A stretch of 7,339 nucleotides of DNA from Bacteroidales bacterium UBA6244 (GCA_002440885.1 DJVY01000174.1:13354-20692); one strand, 5' to 3'; shown: positions 1-6,631, counted from the stretch's first letter. Notes: generated by a model from the letters alone, not told the origin. Program-made: numbers and translations.

Positions 1-308
1 TCTTCCAACTTCAGCTCGCTGATAAAAATCCGGGGAGCATGTTTGAATCCTTTTAGCTCAAAATGCCTGGCATACAGGTGTTTTTGTTCAAAAGTGTACT
101 CGCCACTATACACGTATCCGGCTTCGATAAAAGGAGCTGCCAGCACGTCGATGTTTATACGTTTGTCGTTGAAAGTGCGAAAGGCGATGTGGTCGTTTAC
201 CACGTCTTCACCCAGACCGGAGAACAGATCGTATACTTTTTTTACCTCCGGGTTTTGTTTCAGGTAGTCTTCCCAAATGGGATCGAATAGTTTTTGTGCT
301 TTTTCCAT
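1..308 (-). CDS. DUF1338 family protein, N-terminal part (cut by window edge)
   Basis: The minus strand is open from an ATG at 308 to the window edge, giving 102 complete codons with no stop, so the C-terminal part is missing. The protein starts MEKAQKLFDPIWEDYLKQ and carries VVNDHIAFRTFN at residues 36-47 and PRIFISELK at 92-100. These match my memory of the DUF1338 family. The best-known member, HglS, is an Fe(II)-dependent 2-oxoadipate dioxygenase/decarboxylase with a vicinal-oxygen-chelate-like fold that makes 2-hydroxyglutarate in lysine breakdown. H40 and R44 fit the first metal ligand and the substrate-binding arginine of that family; the other two ligands would lie beyond the edge. 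No signal peptide is seen, so it is probably cytoplasmic. The gene follows lplA by 8 bp and should be cotranscribed with it. Family membership is fairly sure; the substrate here is inferred. Confidence 0.8.
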   Translation of the reverse strand, partial: MEKAQKLFDPIWEDYLKQNPEVKKVYDLFSGLGEDVVNDHIAFRTFNDKRINIDVLAAPFIEAGYVYSGEYTFEQKHLYARHFELKGFKHAPRIFISELKLE

Positions 309-316
309 AGTTCACT

Positions 317-1300
317 TTATATGAGCAGGTTAAAAAGAAAATCCGATGATAACGCGGTTTCCGTTTCCGGAGAACCGTACAAGTTCAGTTTTTGCTTTAT
401 CGCCTGCGGATGATGTGGGATTTGTATAAATAGTTCTCTTATTTTTTGATGTATTACTGGTGAAATCTCTTTTGATTCAAGGTGCAAATCTACAATAATT
501 CCCTTTTTTACTTCCAGTTTCAACGTGATTTCCTCATGATGCCAAAGACCTGATTTTACGTAAGTATAGGACGGAGAATAGCCATAATTCCACTCCGGGG
601 TGCTGTATTTTTCTTTCACAAGGGTGGCAATCAGTTGGTTTTCATAATCACTGGTGGTTCGTTGTTCTTGAATGTCAAAATAGTCCAGCAGAAAAGCTTT
701 AAACTGCGACACAAACTCGCCGGTAGAAGAAATGTCCGGCAACCGCTCTTTCAGGTTAATGATGTCGGCACGTACCGACTTCACTGCCTTATCTGTTATC
801 CGAGCCGGGGTAGGGTGGAGGCATTTTTCCAGCATGGCCAGATTGCTATCGAATAAAATAGTGCCGTGGTGCAACACTTTTTTTTTGAATACATGCGCGG
901 CGTTGCCCGAAAATTTTCGCCCGTTGACGCCCAGGTTGGTCTTTCCGTAGTAGCTTGTATTCAATCCCTTAACTGTCAGGAACTGTCTGATGGGAGCGGC
1001 AAATTTAACGAAGTCGATCATGCGGTCGGTTTGTTCCACGGTAGTGACAATGCTCAGGTTGATGTTTCCGGCATCGTGGTAAACCGTGCCTCCTCCCGAT
1101 ATACGGCGAAGCACCGGGATGTCGTGTTCGCGTACAAACGGATGGTTTACCTCGGCCATGGCATTTTGGTGTTTGCCCAGAACAACCGCAGGTGAGTTGA
1201 TCCACAGCATTACCGTGTCTTCAGCAACATTTTTCAGGATAACCTCTTCGGCAGCCAGGTTGTGGTAAGGGTTGGTGCTGTTTTTTTCGATGAAAATCAT
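317..1300 (-). CDS. lplA: Lipoate-protein ligase A
   Basis: A 327-residue cytoplasmic enzyme that activates free lipoate with ATP and transfers it to a lysine of lipoyl domains, such as the E2 subunits of 2-oxoacid dehydrogenases and GcvH. The catalytic domain (about 1-200) shows RRISGGGTVYHD at 65-76 (adenylate and lipoate binding loop), GRKFSGNA at 127-134 with the expected catalytic lysine K129, and HHGTILFD at 144-151. A C-terminal accessory domain (about 220-327) with EWNYG near 236-240 is present, so this is the full-length two-domain form rather than a LipB or LipM type. The ATG at 1300 lies 4 bp after the folP stop, with only a weak AAGG before it, which is normal for Bacteroidota. 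The position between folP and a DUF1338 gene indicates one minus-strand operon. Strong family call. Confidence 0.93.
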   Translation of the reverse strand: MIFIEKNSTNPYHNLAAEEVILKNVAEDTVMLWINSPAVVLGKHQNAMAEVNHPFVREHDIPVLRRISGGGTVYHDAGNINLSIVTTVEQTDRMIDFVKFAAPIRQFLTVKGLNTSYYGKTNLGVNGRKFSGNAAHVFKKKVLHHGTILFDSNLAMLEKCLHPTPARITDKAVKSVRADIINLKERLPDISSTGEFVSQFKAFLLDYFDIQEQRTTSDYENQLIATLVKEKYSTPEWNYGYSPSYTYVKSGLWHHEEITLKLEVKKGIIVDLHLESKEISPVIHQKIRELFIQIPHHPQAIKQKLNLYGSPETETALSSDFLFNLLI

Positions 1301-1304
1301 GGCC

Positions 1305-2138
1305 TTAATCGTGTGTTTGTTGAAAAAACGAGGTCAGCCTGATGCATTCCATGGCTTCGGCTACATCGTGCACCCGCAGGATGTTAGCGCCATTGAGCAA
1401 AGCGAGGGTGTTCAGGATGGTAGTGCCGTTGAGTGCTTGTTCGGGAGTGGTGTTAAGCACTTTGTTTATCATCGACTTACGCGAAACCCCGGTCAGCAAT
1501 GGCAGGCCGTTTATCCTCAGTTGGGCCTGATTTTTCAGCAGTACGTAGTTTGCAGCGGTGGTTTTTCCAAAGCCGTAACCGGGATCGAGGATCACCTGAT
1601 CAATGCCCAGGTTGGTCAGTTCCTCCAGTTTGCGGCTGAAAAATCTTGAAACGACCGCGACAATGTCTTTGTCGAGGGGCGATTCCTGCATTTGTTGGGG
1701 AGTGCCGTGCATGTGCATCAATACGTAAGGCACTTTGAGGCTGGCCACGATGGGCAATAAATCGCTATCCAGACTTCCGGCGCTGATGTCGTTGATCAGG
1801 CGTGCTCCGGCATTCACCCCCATCCCGGCCACACGTGCCCTGAAGGTGTCGAGGCTGAACCAGGTGTCAGGAAAGGATTCTGCCAGTAGTTTCAAGACAG
1901 GAATTACACGCTTAATTTCTTCCGATTCCTCAACAAGCGCTGCTCCGGGCCGCGTAGAAACACCGCCCACATCAATAATCTGTGCTCCCTGCCGAATCAT
2001 TTTTTCGACTGTTTCCAGCAGGTTATCGAGGTGATGCGCCCGCCCGCCGCTGTAAAAAGAGTCAGGCGTACAGTTGATTATACCCATCACCACGGATGTG
2101 TTTAAATCTAATTGATAACCATTACACGATAGTTTCAT
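1305..2138 (-). CDS. folP: Dihydropteroate synthase
   Basis: A 277-residue TIM-barrel enzyme that condenses 6-hydroxymethyl-7,8-dihydropterin pyrophosphate with p-aminobenzoate to give dihydropteroate in folate synthesis; it is the sulfonamide target. All landmark motifs are present in order: MGIINCTPDSFYSGG (18-32, with N22), IDVGGVSTRPGA (55-66), SLDTF (95-99), NDISAG (116-121), LDPGYGFGKT (184-193), GVSRKS (217-222, with K221) and RVHDV (256-260). Length is typical for chromosomal FolP. I see nothing in the STRPG loop suggesting an acquired Sul-type enzyme, although resistance changes cannot be excluded by eye. The ATG at 2138 starts before the first beta strand and has a candidate promoter upstream (2201-2208). 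It is the first gene of the minus-strand operon, diverging from the DUF1599 gene 86 bp away. Confidence 0.96.
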   Translation of the reverse strand: MKLSCNGYQLDLNTSVVMGIINCTPDSFYSGGRAHHLDNLLETVEKMIRQGAQIIDVGGVSTRPGAALVEESEEIKRVIPVLKLLAESFPDTWFSLDTFRARVAGMGVNAGARLINDISAGSLDSDLLPIVASLKVPYVLMHMHGTPQQMQESPLDKDIVAVVSRFFSRKLEELTNLGIDQVILDPGYGFGKTTAANYVLLKNQAQLRINGLPLLTGVSRKSMINKVLNTTPEQALNGTTILNTLALLNGANILRVHDVAEAMECIRLTSFFQQTHD

Positions 2139-2142
2139 GTTG

Positions 2143-2154
2143 ATTTAGCTAAAT
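2143..2154. promoter_or_regulatory. 12-bp perfect palindrome in divergent promoter region
   Basis: ATTTAGCTAAAT reads the same on both strands and lies 5 bp upstream of the folP ATG, within the 86-bp gap between the divergent folP and DUF1599 genes. It is placed where an operator for a dimeric regulator, or a site acting on folP translation, could sit. It is AT-rich and short, so chance is a fair alternative, and no second copy was seen in the window. Confidence 0.25.
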
Positions 2155-2200
2155 GTTGTACTTTTATAGCCCCGAATAAAAGCGGTTGCCATACAGATTA

Positions 2201-2208
2201 CAAAGGTA
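2201..2208 (-). promoter_or_regulatory. Candidate -7 promoter element for the folP operon
   Basis: Read on the minus strand the bases are TACCTTTG, an exact match to the Bacteroidota -7 consensus TAnnTTTG recognised by their primary sigma factor. Transcription would start near 2195, leaving a leader of roughly 55 nt before the folP ATG at 2138. A clear TTG at the expected -33 position is not seen, so the call rests on the -7 box and its position. If real, the promoter overlaps the region just before the divergent DUF1599 start. Confidence 0.45.
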
Positions 2209-2230
2209 GAATTTAAGACTTATCGTGTCC

Positions 2231-2782
2231 ATGAAAAAAGATACATCGCAACAATTTACTGAAATTATCGACCAGTGTTTGAACGTTTTCGTTACCAAAC
2301 AAAAGGATTACAACACGGCCTGGCGCATCCTGCGTTTGTCGAGCCTTACCGACCAGATTTACATCAAGGCCAACCGAATACGCAGCATTCAGGTCAAAGG
2401 CGATCAGAAAATAGAGGAGGGGATTGTTCCCGAATTCATCGGTATCGTTAATTATTCTGTCATGGCCTTGATACAGCTCGAAAAAGGAGTGGCCGACTCG
2501 GCAGATCTTTCGCACGATGAGGCCGTGGCTGCCTTTAAACATCACCTGTTTGCTGCCCGCGACTTGATGATGAACAAAAACCACGACTATGACGAAGCCT
2601 GGCGCAACATGCGGATTTCGTCGCTTACCGACATTATTCTGATGAAGTTGTTGCGCATCAAGCAAATAGAAGATAACCAGGGCAAGACCATCGCCTCTGA
2701 AGGCCTCGACGCCAATTACCTGGACATCATTAATTATGCTGTTTTTGCACTCATAAAAATTGTTTTGGAGCATGAATCGTAG
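2231..2782 (+). CDS. DUF1599 protein with two tandem domain copies
   Basis: A soluble, mostly helical protein of 183 residues from the ATG at 2231; a GTG two codons upstream (2225) is possible. It consists of two copies of the same domain. With residues counted from the GTG, copy 1 (about 25-83) has KQKDYNTAWRILRLSSLTD and copy 2 (about 118-178) has KNHDYDEAWRNMRISSLTD. Both then continue with a basic helix (KANRIRSIQ / KLLRIKQIE) and end in a similar helix (FIGIVNYSVMALI / YLDIINYAVFALI). Equivalent residues lie 93-94 apart. This is the DUF1599 family, which I recall being renamed as a nucleotide-modification-associated domain; its biochemical role is unknown to me and I assign none. It begins a plus-strand operon and overlaps the next gene by 11 bp. 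Confidence 0.88.
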   Translation: MKKDTSQQFTEIIDQCLNVFVTKQKDYNTAWRILRLSSLTDQIYIKANRIRSIQVKGDQKIEEGIVPEFIGIVNYSVMALIQLEKGVADSADLSHDEAVAAFKHHLFAARDLMMNKNHDYDEAWRNMRISSLTDIILMKLLRIKQIEDNQGKTIASEGLDANYLDIINYAVFALIKIVLEHES

Positions 2783-3902
2783 AAAAATAAAACACGAACC
2801 CCCTCTTATTGCCATCATCCGCGTTATCACCGGGTTGGTTTTCATTTTTTCTTCCACCGTAAAGGGCTTCGACCCCATCGGGACGGCTTACCGTGTGGAA
2901 GATTATCTGCTGGTTTACGGATGGACAGGCTTATTACATTATGCCCTGGCCTTGAGCATCTTTCTCATCGTGGTGGAATTCCTTATTGGTATAGCCTTGG
3001 TTTTCAGACTAAAATCGAAGCTTGCCACACTGGGTCTGCTTTTGATCATGGTTGTTTTTACGGTGGTCACCTACCTGGATGCCCGCTACAACATGGTACC
3101 CGACTGCGGCTGCTTTGGCGATGCGGTAAAACTCACGAACTGGCAAACTTTTTATAAAAATATCTATCTGATCATCCTGGCGGTTATCATTTTTGCCTAC
3201 CGAAACAGAATCCGCACAAAAATGCCTCAGGGTGTTCAGAGTCTTATACTTGTGGTGGTTGTCGGGTTGTATACCTGGTTCGTTGTTTTTAACTACCGCC
3301 ACCTGCCCATGCTCGATTTCCGCGATTGGAAAGTGGGCAACGACATGAAAGCCGAAGGACTCGATCAGGTGAAAACTTTCGTTAAATACAGGAATATCCT
3401 CACCGGCGAGGAACAGGAATTTTTGTCGCCCGACTACCCCTGGAACGACTCGGTGTGGATGGCCGAATGGACTTTCGTCGACCAGCGAATCGACGATTCA
3501 GGCCGGATATTAAAACATGGTGTGATTCTGGAAGATGCCGAAGGCAACGACTGGACAGAAGCCGTGTTTGAAAACCCCGATTTTCAACTTGTGGTGGTGG
3601 CTTACGACCTGGAGGAATCCAACCCTAACGGCTTAAAGGCTGTAAAACAAGTGATTCAGGATGCTGAAGCCCTGAACATACCCATTGTGCTCCTCACAAG
3701 TTCCGGTGAACCCATCATCGAACGTGTGTTGCTAAAACATGAAATTGAGGTTGAGTCTTTGTTTGCCGACGACATCGAACTCAAGGCCATGATCAGGTCT
3801 AACCCGGGGTTGATGCTCATGCACGATGGCGTAGTACTCGAAAAATGGCCGTTCAGGGGATTTCCCGACCGGGAGAAATTGGCCTCATACTTAACACCAT
3901 GA
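2772..3902 (+). CDS. MauE/DoxX-like membrane protein with soluble C-terminal domain
   Basis: A 376-residue inner-membrane protein. I chose the ATG at 2772 because GGAG lies just upstream at 2767-2770; an in-frame TTG at 2760 is less likely. The N-terminal half has about four or five membrane segments (near 13-31, 56-78, 82-102, 128-142, 156-174) and the motif DCGCFGD at 111-117, typical of the MauE/DoxX-like family, where paired cysteines near the membrane face suggest a redox or metal role. Residues about 190-376 are soluble; 270-365 look like a thioredoxin-type fold (FQLVVVAYD, then IPIVLLTSS, then PGLMLMHDGVVLEKW) but lack a CxxC. It resembles the conserved Bacteroidota family that follows DUF1599 genes (named, as I recall, BT_3928 family). 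The start overlaps the DUF1599 stop by 11 bp and its TGA overlaps the next ATG, so translation is probably coupled. Exact function unknown. Confidence 0.85.
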   Translation: MNRRKIKHEPPLIAIIRVITGLVFIFSSTVKGFDPIGTAYRVEDYLLVYGWTGLLHYALALSIFLIVVEFLIGIALVFRLKSKLATLGLLLIMVVFTVVTYLDARYNMVPDCGCFGDAVKLTNWQTFYKNIYLIILAVIIFAYRNRIRTKMPQGVQSLILVVVVGLYTWFVVFNYRHLPMLDFRDWKVGNDMKAEGLDQVKTFVKYRNILTGEEQEFLSPDYPWNDSVWMAEWTFVDQRIDDSGRILKHGVILEDAEGNDWTEAVFENPDFQLVVVAYDLEESNPNGLKAVKQVIQDAEALNIPIVLLTSSGEPIIERVLLKHEIEVESLFADDIELKAMIRSNPGLMLMHDGVVLEKWPFRGFPDREKLASYLTP

Positions 3903-4948
3903 TCAGGTATCTGGTAAAACGATTAGCTTACGGACTGCTCGTTATTTGGGGCGTGGCGACAGTTATTTTTCTGCTTTTTAATATCCTGCCCGGCGATCCT
4001 GCCCGGATGCTGTTAGGGCAACGTGCCGATATTTCGTCGGTAGAAGCCATAAAAAAAGACCTCGGCCTCGACAAACCTCCGTTGATGCAGTACTTTCATT
4101 ACCTCAACGACTTAAGTCCTGTTTCTATACACAACACAATGGATGCCGACCGCAAAGGAATCACTCTTGCTACCGTTTCTGATTGGCGGCTTGTGCTAAA
4201 GAAACCCTATCTGCGTCGCTCGTATCAAAGTAAACGGCAGGTGAGTGCCATTATAGGTGAAGCCTTCCCGAAAACACTGCTGTTGGCTACCGCCGCCATT
4301 GTCATCGCCATGCTCATCGGCATTGCGTTGGGCGTGTTGGCAGCCCTTTATCACAACCGTCCTCTCGACAGGTTTCTGTTGGTTTTTTCATCGCTGGGCA
4401 TGTCCGTTCCTTCGTTTTTCGCTGCCATACTTTTTGCCTGGATTTTTGCCTACCTGCTGGCTGAATACACCGGACTGCCCATGTTTGGAAGTCTTTATTC
4501 GGTGGACGATGTTACAGGGGTTCAGTACATTAACCTGCGCAACCTGATATTGCCGGCGGTTACGCTGGGCATACGTCCCCTCGCTATCGTGGTGAGTCTT
4601 ACGCGCAGTTCGATGCTCGAAGTGCTGTCGCAGGATTATATCCGGACAGCCTATGCCAAAGGGCTGAGCCGCTTTGATGTGGTCGTCAGGCATGGCCTCC
4701 GAAATGCCCTCAACCCCGTTATCACGGCCATTACCGGTTGGTTTGCTTCGCTGATGGCCGGAGCGGTATTTGTGGAATATGTGTTCGACTGGAAAGGCAT
4801 TGGGGTAGTGATCGTGGATGCCCTCGAAAAGTATGATCTTCCGGTAATTATGGGCGCAGTGCTGTTTATCTCGGTGGTGCTCGTATTGGTAAATGTGCTC
4901 ACCGACGTGCTGTATGCGTGGCTCGATCCACGGGTAAGACTGGCCTAG
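3899..4948 (+). CDS. ABC transporter permease, DppB/OppB type
   Basis: A 349-residue inner-membrane permease of the binding-protein-dependent (peptide/nickel/oligopeptide) class. The N terminus MIRYLVKRLAYGLLVIWGV followed by FNILPGDPA (27-35) is diagnostic of DppB-like subunits. Membrane helices follow near 9-30, 125-150, 158-185, 215-235, 275-295 and 315-340. The cytoplasmic EAA loop that contacts the ATPase is at about 247-271 (DYIRTAYAKGLSRFD, then LRNALNP). An extracytoplasmic insertion of about 40 residues (73-115, KKPYLRRSYQSKR) is, from memory, usual in Bacteroidota members. The start is the ATG in an ATGA overlap with the preceding gene; upstream in-frame codons lie inside that gene. 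No second permease, ATPase or binding protein is adjacent, so the substrate is unknown and the partners must be encoded elsewhere. Confidence 0.9.
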   Translation: MIRYLVKRLAYGLLVIWGVATVIFLLFNILPGDPARMLLGQRADISSVEAIKKDLGLDKPPLMQYFHYLNDLSPVSIHNTMDADRKGITLATVSDWRLVLKKPYLRRSYQSKRQVSAIIGEAFPKTLLLATAAIVIAMLIGIALGVLAALYHNRPLDRFLLVFSSLGMSVPSFFAAILFAWIFAYLLAEYTGLPMFGSLYSVDDVTGVQYINLRNLILPAVTLGIRPLAIVVSLTRSSMLEVLSQDYIRTAYAKGLSRFDVVVRHGLRNALNPVITAITGWFASLMAGAVFVEYVFDWKGIGVVIVDALEKYDLPVIMGAVLFISVVLVLVNVLTDVLYAWLDPRVRLA

Positions 4949-4982
4949 AGGACTCGTTTAAACATCATTTAAATAGTGTACT

Positions 4983-5483
4983 ATGATTTTTTCCAATTCA
5001 GAGGTAAGGCGACAAGACAGGCTCATGGATGAAAGCGCTGCCCGTATTCTATTGCAAAACGGAGAATACGGTATCTTGTCGCTATGCTGCGAGGATAGCG
5101 AAGTATACGGTTTGCCCATCAATTATGCCTGGGATGGAAAAGAATCCATTTACCTGCATTGTGCACAGGAAGGAAGGAAATTGCGGTGCATCGACGAGAA
5201 CCCGAATGTTTCGTTTTGCGTGGTAGGCCGCACACAGGTGATTTCCGACAAGTTTACAACCGAATACGAGAGCATTATTTTGAGCTGTTTGACCACAAGA
5301 AATCTGTCGAAGGATATAAAAATGAAGGCGTTATCCTTGCTTCTTGACAAATATTCGCCCATGGATAAAGCCACCGGCATCGAGTATGCAGAAAATTCAT
5401 TTGATCGAACTGAAATAATACGTTTGGAAATAAGGCATTGGTCAGGCAAGTGTAAAAAGCTGAAAAGCCTTGATAAGCAATGA
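4983..5483 (+). CDS. NimA-like pyridoxamine 5'-phosphate oxidase family flavoprotein
   Basis: A 166-residue cytoplasmic protein with the split-barrel flavin-binding fold. Family signs in order: VRRQDR (8-13), GEYGILSLC (27-35), YGLPINYAW (42-50), IYLHCAQEGRKL (56-67), NPNVSFCVVG (73-82), FTTEYESII (91-99), LLLDKYSP (119-126) and a C-terminal DRTEIIRLEI (141-150). These fit the group often annotated as pyridoxamine 5'-phosphate oxidase family or NimA-like; true pyridoxine oxidases and 5-nitroimidazole reductases both share the fold. Length is usual. The substrate cannot be read from sequence, and nitroimidazole resistance should not be assumed, because most chromosomal relatives have no such role. 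The ATG at 4983 lies 34 bp after the permease stop with no clear terminator between, so read-through from the upstream operon is possible. Confidence 0.85.
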   Translation: MIFSNSEVRRQDRLMDESAARILLQNGEYGILSLCCEDSEVYGLPINYAWDGKESIYLHCAQEGRKLRCIDENPNVSFCVVGRTQVISDKFTTEYESIILSCLTTRNLSKDIKMKALSLLLDKYSPMDKATGIEYAENSFDRTEIIRLEIRHWSGKCKKLKSLDKQ

Positions 5484-5542
5484 GTTTAGTTGGCGCATAA
5501 GGATGTCGTCACAATGACTGCCAGGTAACCAGGAACAAACTG

Positions 5543-6427
5543 ATGAAAAAGTATCTTAAAAATATCGAAAAACAAATAGCGCACAACCAGGGAAAAAATT
5601 TGTTCCTGAAGAGTAACCGCGTTGCCCTGAGGTTTGCCGATGAAACCAAAAGAAGCCTGTCAGCACTGCACACCCTCACCGCTGAGGAAGAGGAAATCCT
5701 CATCCATTATTCTGCCGACAAGGCGCTGGAGGAATTTTGCAGGATAAACCAATATTTTTCGTTTAACAGTCACGTAAAGGAAGAGTTACGCAGCCTGTAC
5801 CGCGAGATTTTTACCAGCATAAAGCAAAACAAAGAGTCGATTGAGAGCCTTGAGAAAAGGCATTTCGAAAACCTGAAAGAATGGCTGCTAAAAAGCAACC
5901 CTTTTGCCGAGAAACTCTATGCCGAACAGGAAGCCGCGATCATTCCTGTGGCCTGCTCCGAATATAGCGAGCAACTGCAAATAAGCCTCTTGCAGATAGA
6001 TATGAACACTTTGGTCGCGCCGGTTTTAGACATAGGATGCGGAAAAAAGGGGGCTTTGGTAAACTATTTAAACGAACGGGGATTTGAAACCTACGGACTC
6101 GACAGGTTCTCGCTTTTGGCAAAAAATACCATAAATACCGACTGGTTGGAATATGACTACGGAATAGAGCGGTGGGGAACCATAATCAGCAACCTGGGAT
6201 TTTCAAACCACTTCATGCACCAAAACCTCCGCGACGACGGGAACTACCTTGATTATGCCACGAAGTATATGGAAATACTCAGGTCGTTGAAAACAGGTGG
6301 AAAATTCCATTATGCCCCCGACCTGCCATTTATCGAAAAATACCTCGATCCGCTGCAATACCAGGTTGAAAACCATGACGTAGGTGAGTTTGGATATAAA
6401 ACCAGTGTGATACAGCGGTTGAGGTGA
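5543..6427 (+). CDS. Class I SAM-dependent methyltransferase, substrate unknown
   Basis: A 294-residue soluble protein. Residues 1-155 are charged and largely helical, with a probable coiled-coil-like stretch around 78-118. A Rossmann-type methyltransferase domain follows. Motif I is VLDIGCGKKG (161-170), the end of strand beta2 is YGLDR with acidic D187 for the ribose hydroxyls, and WGTIISNLGFSNHF (211-224) occupies the place of motif IV. GGKFHYAPDLPFIEKYL (252-268) and a short final strand complete the fold. It carries no membrane segment. The large helical N-terminal part suggests a specific macromolecular or protein substrate, but I recognise no subfamily. The ATG at 5543 is preceded by AGGAA at about 5531-5535 and lies 59 bp after the flavoprotein gene. 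The TGA stop overlaps a GTG that opens the RHS fragment. The C terminus looks natural rather than truncated. Confidence 0.85.
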   Translation: MKKYLKNIEKQIAHNQGKNLFLKSNRVALRFADETKRSLSALHTLTAEEEEILIHYSADKALEEFCRINQYFSFNSHVKEELRSLYREIFTSIKQNKESIESLEKRHFENLKEWLLKSNPFAEKLYAEQEAAIIPVACSEYSEQLQISLLQIDMNTLVAPVLDIGCGKKGALVNYLNERGFETYGLDRFSLLAKNTINTDWLEYDYGIERWGTIISNLGFSNHFMHQNLRDDGNYLDYATKYMEILRSLKTGGKFHYAPDLPFIEKYLDPLQYQVENHDVGEFGYKTSVIQRLR

Positions 6428-6585
6428 GCAAAGTTTTTTTGGGCATCGACTATGCCTATACCCTGCAAGGCTGGCTTAAAGGAGTTAACAGCAATACCTT
6501 AATTCCTTCCCGCGATGTGGGAGCTCCTCAGACTCCTCCTTTGAGCTTAGCGGTAACGAGAATGCAAGAACAAATAACCACCTAA
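6424..6585 (+). pseudogene. RHS/YD-repeat core fragment
   Basis: A 53-codon open frame. Its segment GIDYAYTLQGWLKGVNSNTL, continuing IPSRDVG (bases 6442-6522), matches the RHS/YD-repeat-associated core of large Bacteroidota cell-surface or polymorphic-toxin proteins, as I remember that motif. Full proteins are usually more than a thousand residues with the variable toxin C-terminal to the core, so this is a remnant of about 27 residues. Upstream, homology stops within about 15 bp of the methyltransferase stop. Downstream, from about 6523, the frame runs into a repeated sequence (APQTPPLSL, then VTRMQEQITT) and ends at TAA 6583-6585. A GTG at 6424 could start it, overlapping the methyltransferase TGA, but no ribosome site is seen and expression is doubtful. 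Confidence 0.65.
6540..6564. repeat. Outer inverted repeat, left arm
   Basis: The core ttgagcttagcggtaacgag (6541-6560) is the reverse complement of 6840-6859 with one mismatch; over 6540-6564 versus 6836-6860 the match is 23 of 25. Weaker similarity (CTCCTC and TCCTC blocks) continues left to about 6523, exactly where the RHS homology ends. It is therefore one end of a repeated unit that replaced the rest of the RHS gene. Confidence 0.8.
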
Positions 6586-6610
6586 CAATACTATGTGATA
6601 GCAAAAAAAA

Positions 6611-6631
6611 TCCAGTTTGTAACTGGTGGGT
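6611..6631. repeat. Inner inverted repeat, left arm (hairpin)
   Basis: These 21 bases match the reverse complement of 6761-6781 at 20 positions. The core ccagtttgtaactgg (6612-6626) is itself a hairpin with a 6-bp stem (CCAGTT/AACTGG) and a 3-nt loop, followed by TGGG. The shape recalls REP-like or transposon-end hairpins, but no transposase is in the window. Confidence 0.75.

Noticed and set aside
2140..2166. Plus-strand promoter for the DUF1599 operon (TACTTTTA with an upstream TTG)
   Set aside because: The -7 box misses the final G and the spacing to the TTG is only 16 bp, so it is too weak to list as a feature.
2225..2230. GTG start two codons upstream of the chosen ATG of the DUF1599 gene
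   Set aside because: Possible but not preferred: no ribosome site favours it, and the ATG two codons later leaves the first domain intact.
2760..2771. TTG start for the MauE/DoxX-like gene
   Set aside because: GGAG at 2767-2770 would lie inside the coding sequence; the ATG at 2772 is the normal start codon closely preceded by it.
2213..2878. A 221-codon open frame on the minus strand
   Set aside because: It is antisense to the DUF1599 gene, whose two matching domains prove the plus-strand frame; the minus-strand product resembles no family and crosses the folP promoter region.
3845..3898. Upstream extension of the ABC permease
   Set aside because: It would overlap the previous gene by more than 50 bp and add residues before the usual MIRYLVKRL start; the ATGA overlap is the better start.
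4956..4974. Two 8-bp palindromes, GTTTAAAC and ATTTAAAT, 3 bp apart after the permease
   Set aside because: Short, AT-rich and without a stem-loop plus T-run, so no terminator or operator is supported.
5524..5534. CCAGG repeated around TAA upstream of the methyltransferase
   Set aside because: A short direct repeat rather than a palindrome; it contains the ribosome-binding AGGA and is explained by that and chance.
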